This document shows, in pieces, positions 61,185 to 64,000 of a stretch of 64,000 nucleotides of DNA (positions are counted from its first letter, which is position 1; every line of letters begins with the position of its first letter). The stretch comes from Verrucomicrobiaceae bacterium (GTDB lineage Bacteria > Verrucomicrobiota > Verrucomicrobiia > Verrucomicrobiales > Verrucomicrobiaceae): contig JAIXYN010000024.1 of NCBI GenBank assembly GCA_027490195.1, positions 62,001 through 126,000 on the forward strand, given 5' to 3'. Both the position numbers and the translations under genes were made by a program. The notes beneath the pieces were generated by a model. The model did no database searches and was not told the origin of the DNA. It saw only the letters and a program-made list of their open reading frames with translations.

Positions 61185-61930
61185 GCAGTTATCGCGACAT
61201 CCTCTATCGCAACTATTCCGCCTCATTCGAAGGTCAAAAGGCGCTCGATGCCGATATGCAGCATGCGCAATACGAGGCGACCTACGCTCACTTACCTTCG
61301 GATCGCAGTTCCAGCATCGTCGATCTCGGCTGTGGCAAAGGCGAGTGGATGGCGTGGATTTCATCCAAGGGCTTCACTCAGCTCACCGGGGTTGATCTTT
61401 CGCCCTCCGACCTCGCCATCGCCCGGCAAAACGCGCCCGACCGCAAGTGGGTCGAGGAAAACGTCATCACCTTCCTCGAATCCCACGTCGCTGCGTTTGA
61501 TCTCCTGCACGCGAAGGACATCATCGAGCACTTCACCAAGGACGAGTTCATCCGCTTTCTCAGTGCTGCCAAAAATGCGCTCAAGCCGGGTGGAGAGCTG
61601 TGGATGCTCACATTCAACGCTCAGAGCCCCATGTCCTCAGCCACACGTTACGGCGACTTTACGCATGAAATCGGTCTCACACCTGCCAGCATGGCCCAAT
61701 GCCTCCGCGCCTGTGGTTTCATGAGTGTTTTGGTGCGGGGGGGGCATTACTGCTCGGGCTCTGTCGGCGGCCGCCTTCGGCGTTTACTTGGAAGGCTCAT
61801 TTTTGGATTCGCGAGTCTGCTGCTGAGGGTCCGCCATGGTAACGGCACGCAAAATGCCAGTGTCGACCTCCACTCCACCTTGCCTGACCTTTTCGGCAGG
61901 GCAGGGACAAAACCACTCAGAACATCATGA
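61181..61930 (+). CDS. Class I SAM-dependent methyltransferase
   Basis: A 249-residue methyltransferase. ATG 61181 overlaps the previous stop. The SAM site is IVDLGCGKGEWMAWISSKGF, then LTGVDLSPSDLAIARQ, and LLHAKDIIEHFTKDEFIRFL covers motif III. GGELWMLTFNAQSPMSSATR follows. The C-terminal amphipathic stretch RRLLGRLIFGFASLLLRVRH suggests membrane contact. The G8 tract at 61737-61744 lies in codons for Arg-Gly-Gly-His, so slippage would replace the last 60 residues. Probable target is a sugar of the O-antigen or core. Confidence 0.87.
   Translation: MSSYRDILYRNYSASFEGQKALDADMQHAQYEATYAHLPSDRSSSIVDLGCGKGEWMAWISSKGFTQLTGVDLSPSDLAIARQNAPDRKWVEENVITFLESHVAAFDLLHAKDIIEHFTKDEFIRFLSAAKNALKPGGELWMLTFNAQSPMSSATRYGDFTHEIGLTPASMAQCLRACGFMSVLVRGGHYCSGSVGGRLRRLLGRLIFGFASLLLRVRHGNGTQNASVDLHSTLPDLFGRAGTKPLRTS
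61737..61744 (+). repeat. G8 homopolymer tract in methyltransferase gene
   Basis: Eight consecutive G inside the coding sequence, similar to the tract in the polymerase-like gene 3.6 kb upstream. Possible phase-variation site; the in-frame reading matches the family through and beyond the tract. Confidence 0.9.
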
Positions 61931-63066
61931 GTGAAGGGGCTGCCATGTTGAAAACCGGGCCTGCAGGCACGGCTGTTGACCTCATGCGCGGTCTGCTGGC
62001 CGTCATGGTTCTGGCCTCTCACGTCATTGAATCAGCCCGGCTCATCATCACAGATGCCTCGGTGCCGCCATGGTTGGAAGCCGTGTTTGAAAACGGTGGG
62101 TTTTGGGTGAACGGCTTTTTTGTGCTGTCAGGCTTTTGCATTCATCAGGCGATTCTCAGCTTGCGCAGAAAGGGCGGGAATTTTGGCAGCTCTTATTTTC
62201 TGGCCCGTGTGACGCGCCTTTACCCCCTTTACCTGGTGGCATTGGTGCTGGGAATATTGGTGTCGGGCTGGCCGGGCTTCAGACATTTCCTTTCCCATCT
62301 GCTCATGCTGCAGGGCATCACCGGTGTGATGCCGGTGATCAAGCCGGCTTGGAGCCTGACCTATGAGGCTGCTTATTATGTGGCTTGGCCACTGGTGCTT
62401 GCATGCTGTTGCTGGCGGCCTGGCCGGGCTTTTGGGGTCTCGCTCGTCGGCACACTGTTGCTGGCGGGGGCGTTGTTTGTGGCATGGAAACGCTTTTTTA
62501 TGGGGGACGTGCATGCCCCTGCTCTGCCGATGGCATTGATCGCCGCGCAGTTTCCATTGTGGCTGGGAGGTGCGCTGCTGGCCCAGTGCTGGGAGGCATG
62601 GGCACCTCGCGCCCGCCCGTGGCTCTTGCCCGCGTCAGTTTTCTGGATCATCGGCGCTTACGTCGCCCACGTCTGGCTGCTTGGGCGTCATGTTCCGGTC
62701 TCGGTGCTGGTACTGCTGGGCTGGCTAGTGCTGCCTGGCTGGCTGGGCTTGGTGCTGGGCAGCACGCGCTGGCCGGGCCTGCTGGCACTGAAGCCAGTGG
62801 CGGGATGGCTCGGGATGCTGAGCTATCCTCTTTATATTCTGCATCAGCCGCTGCTGGACACCGTTGTCGCGGCTGTGCATGCACGCGGCATGCATCTGGG
62901 TTTTGCGGAGGCATGTGTCATACTTGGTGGTTTCGTCATGGCATGCATGGGGTGCGCAGGCATGCCGCTGGAGGCATGGATTCTAAGATGGCGTGCCTGT
63001 CTGCTTAAAAGGCGGCGCAACACTACCCTTGGTCAGCGGGCTTCCTGCATGGCACATGAACACTGA
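61927..63066 (+). CDS. Acyltransferase 3 family (O-acetyltransferase-like) membrane protein
   Basis: A 379-residue membrane protein with about ten hydrophobic segments. Motifs are DLMRGLLAVMVLASHVIESA (catalytic His region), GFWVNGFFVLSGFCIHQAIL, FLARVTRLYPLYLVALVLGI, PAWSLTYEAAYYVAWPLVLA and LGMLSYPLYILHQPLLDTVV. This is the OafA/YrhL-type acyltransferase family, which O-acetylates O-antigen or capsule sugars. The start overlaps the methyltransferase stop by 4 nt. A short C-terminal tail is rich in Arg. Confidence 0.9.
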   Translation: MSEGAAMLKTGPAGTAVDLMRGLLAVMVLASHVIESARLIITDASVPPWLEAVFENGGFWVNGFFVLSGFCIHQAILSLRRKGGNFGSSYFLARVTRLYPLYLVALVLGILVSGWPGFRHFLSHLLMLQGITGVMPVIKPAWSLTYEAAYYVAWPLVLACCCWRPGRAFGVSLVGTLLLAGALFVAWKRFFMGDVHAPALPMALIAAQFPLWLGGALLAQCWEAWAPRARPWLLPASVFWIIGAYVAHVWLLGRHVPVSVLVLLGWLVLPGWLGLVLGSTRWPGLLALKPVAGWLGMLSYPLYILHQPLLDTVVAAVHARGMHLGFAEACVILGGFVMACMGCAGMPLEAWILRWRACLLKRRRNTTLGQRASCMAHEH

Positions 63067-63233
63067 AATCTGGCGGAATACCGCACGCCCAGCAGCCTTG
63101 CACGGCCCCTTGGTTTATGTCCGTTGCCGTGCGCTCATCCAGCTTTTAATTGGCAAACAATCTCTGAGTCCTGGTATTGACCGCATGACGGCCAGTCCAG
63201 ATCTCTTGGTCGAAGCGGCGAAAGCCTGATCGC
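63067..63233 (+). other. Gap between acyltransferase and FkbM genes
   Basis: 167 nt with no gene. It holds a TTGGCA at 63150-63155 with TATTGA 19 nt later, a poor sigma-70-like pair; nothing else is recognisable. Confidence 0.25.
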
Positions 63234-64000
63234 ATGTTTCAAAGAATCTCCAACGCCCTCAGCGGCCTGCGTGCCATCACCCAGTTCGATGGGGTGCTTT
63301 TTACGCTCTGCCAGCGAATTCTCGGCCGTCAGCTTGGCTGGACGATTTATTCGAAGGGCCGACTTAAATTCCTGGTCGATCATCTCGCGGGTGATCAAAG
63401 CGGAACTCGCGACTGCATCGCGGGCCCCATGTATCGGGAACTTTTCAAGGAAATGCGGTTGCCTCGGCAGTTGCGATTGCTGGACCTCGGTGCCAATGGA
63501 GGCGGTTTCCCGCTGCTATGCCGCGATCTTGGTTTTGAATTCTCAGCGCTCACCTGCGTCGAGGTCAATCCCTTCACTCATTCCCGGCTCTCTCTCAATA
63601 TCAGGCAAAACATCGGGCTTCGGGCAAATCTCCTAAACGTCGCCATTGGCGGCCATTCGCGTGAACTCGCACTTTCATTTCCATCAGGCGGTACCGGCTT
63701 TTCCATCTATGGTGCAGCAGAGGGCACCGCGAGCGAGGATGCCATCATTGAGGTGCTTACCTTTGATGAAATTATGTGTCGCGGCTTCGGTGATGGGTCC
63801 GTGGACCTTTGCAAAATGGACGTCGAGGGCGCTGAGTACGAAGTCTTGCTCGGGGACTCCTCCGCTAGCCTGCGTCATGTCCATTATCTCGTCATCGAAA
63901 TTCATGCCGCAGAGCCAACGCAGCAGGACTCGCTCCTCAAAAAGCTCACGACCCAGGGTTTTGAACGCATCAAGACATCCTCGTCCTGCGATGACGTTCA
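63234..64000 (+). CDS. FkbM family methyltransferase, 3' end cut by window edge
   Basis: At least 255 residues from ATG 63234; the frame is open to the right edge. The SAM-binding motif is LRLLDLGANGGGFPLLCRDL, followed by VEVNPFTHSRLSLNIRQNIG and VAIGGHSRELALSF. The FkbM-type block is VDLCKMDVEGAEYEVLLGDS and HYLVIEIHA. The family methylates sugars and other small substrates and is common in polysaccharide gene runs. The 5' gap to the acyltransferase gene is 167 nt, so it may have its own promoter. Confidence 0.88.
   Translation, partial: MFQRISNALSGLRAITQFDGVLFTLCQRILGRQLGWTIYSKGRLKFLVDHLAGDQSGTRDCIAGPMYRELFKEMRLPRQLRLLDLGANGGGFPLLCRDLGFEFSALTCVEVNPFTHSRLSLNIRQNIGLRANLLNVAIGGHSRELALSFPSGGTGFSIYGAAEGTASEDAIIEVLTFDEIMCRGFGDGSVDLCKMDVEGAEYEVLLGDSSASLRHVHYLVIEIHAAEPTQQDSLLKKLTTQGFERIKTSSSCDDV

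Noticed and set aside
1-64000. CRISPR arrays, tRNA or rRNA genes, insertion sequences, phage genes
   Set aside because: None found on reading through; no direct repeat arrays, cloverleaf signatures, transposase motifs or integrases were seen.

Overview
The window looks like part of the chromosome of a Gram-negative member of the Verrucomicrobiota, probably close to Prosthecobacter or Verrucomicrobium. This rests on three things. First, there are many DUF1501, DUF1549 and DUF1553 (PSCyt/PSD) proteins, which are largely confined to Planctomycetota, Verrucomicrobiota and Lentisphaerota. Second, there is an SHD1 domain fused to a PSCyt1 cytochrome. Third, there are lipopolysaccharide heptose genes, which imply an outer membrane. 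The DNA is GC-rich, most genes lack a clear Shine-Dalgarno sequence, and many adjacent genes overlap by 4 nt (ATGA). The genus is an inference.

Region 1 (about 1-36500) is an island of exported catabolic and surface proteins. Its backbone is a repeated pair: a heme-type DUF1549/DUF1553 protein followed by one or two Tat-exported DUF1501 proteins (3-2460, 7370-11927, 16535-21546, 21580-24811), plus a lone DUF1501 gene at 35145-36521. Between them lie a GMC oxidoreductase with its Tat-exported small subunit, an SGNH hydrolase, a TIM-barrel glycosidase-like protein, a BNR sialidase-like protein, several beta-propellers (lactonase, PQQ-type, kelch-like), two exported Gfo/Idh/MocA proteins, a PhoD-like phosphatase, two ceramidase-like hydrolases and a DUF1080 protein. 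Together they suggest extracytoplasmic breakdown of a complex glycan or glycolipid, with sugar oxidation feeding electrons to heme proteins. No substrate can be named from sequence alone. A badly decayed DUF1552 gene (2469-2879) and an unassigned coding fragment (34789-35142) show past gene loss.

Region 2 (36693-53044) is mostly housekeeping: purM, an SGNH hydrolase, a membrane protein, lysA, metF, a ROK sugar kinase, a two-domain alpha/beta hydrolase, a GNAT acetyltransferase, sufE coupled to a TPR-containing pseudokinase-like protein, a YkgJ-type cysteine-cluster protein, a PSCyt1-SHD1 protein, an RluA-type pseudouridine synthase, and rpsB-tsf ending in a strong intrinsic terminator.

Region 3 (53422-64000) is a tightly packed one-direction run for surface polysaccharide: DAHP synthase, heptose-7-phosphate kinase, phosphoheptose isomerase, flippase, O-antigen polymerase/ligase-like protein, two glycosyltransferases, a methyltransferase, an acyltransferase and an FkbM methyltransferase cut by the window edge. 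Two genes in this run carry G8 tracts that could act as slippage sites.

No tRNA, rRNA, CRISPR array, insertion sequence or phage gene was seen.
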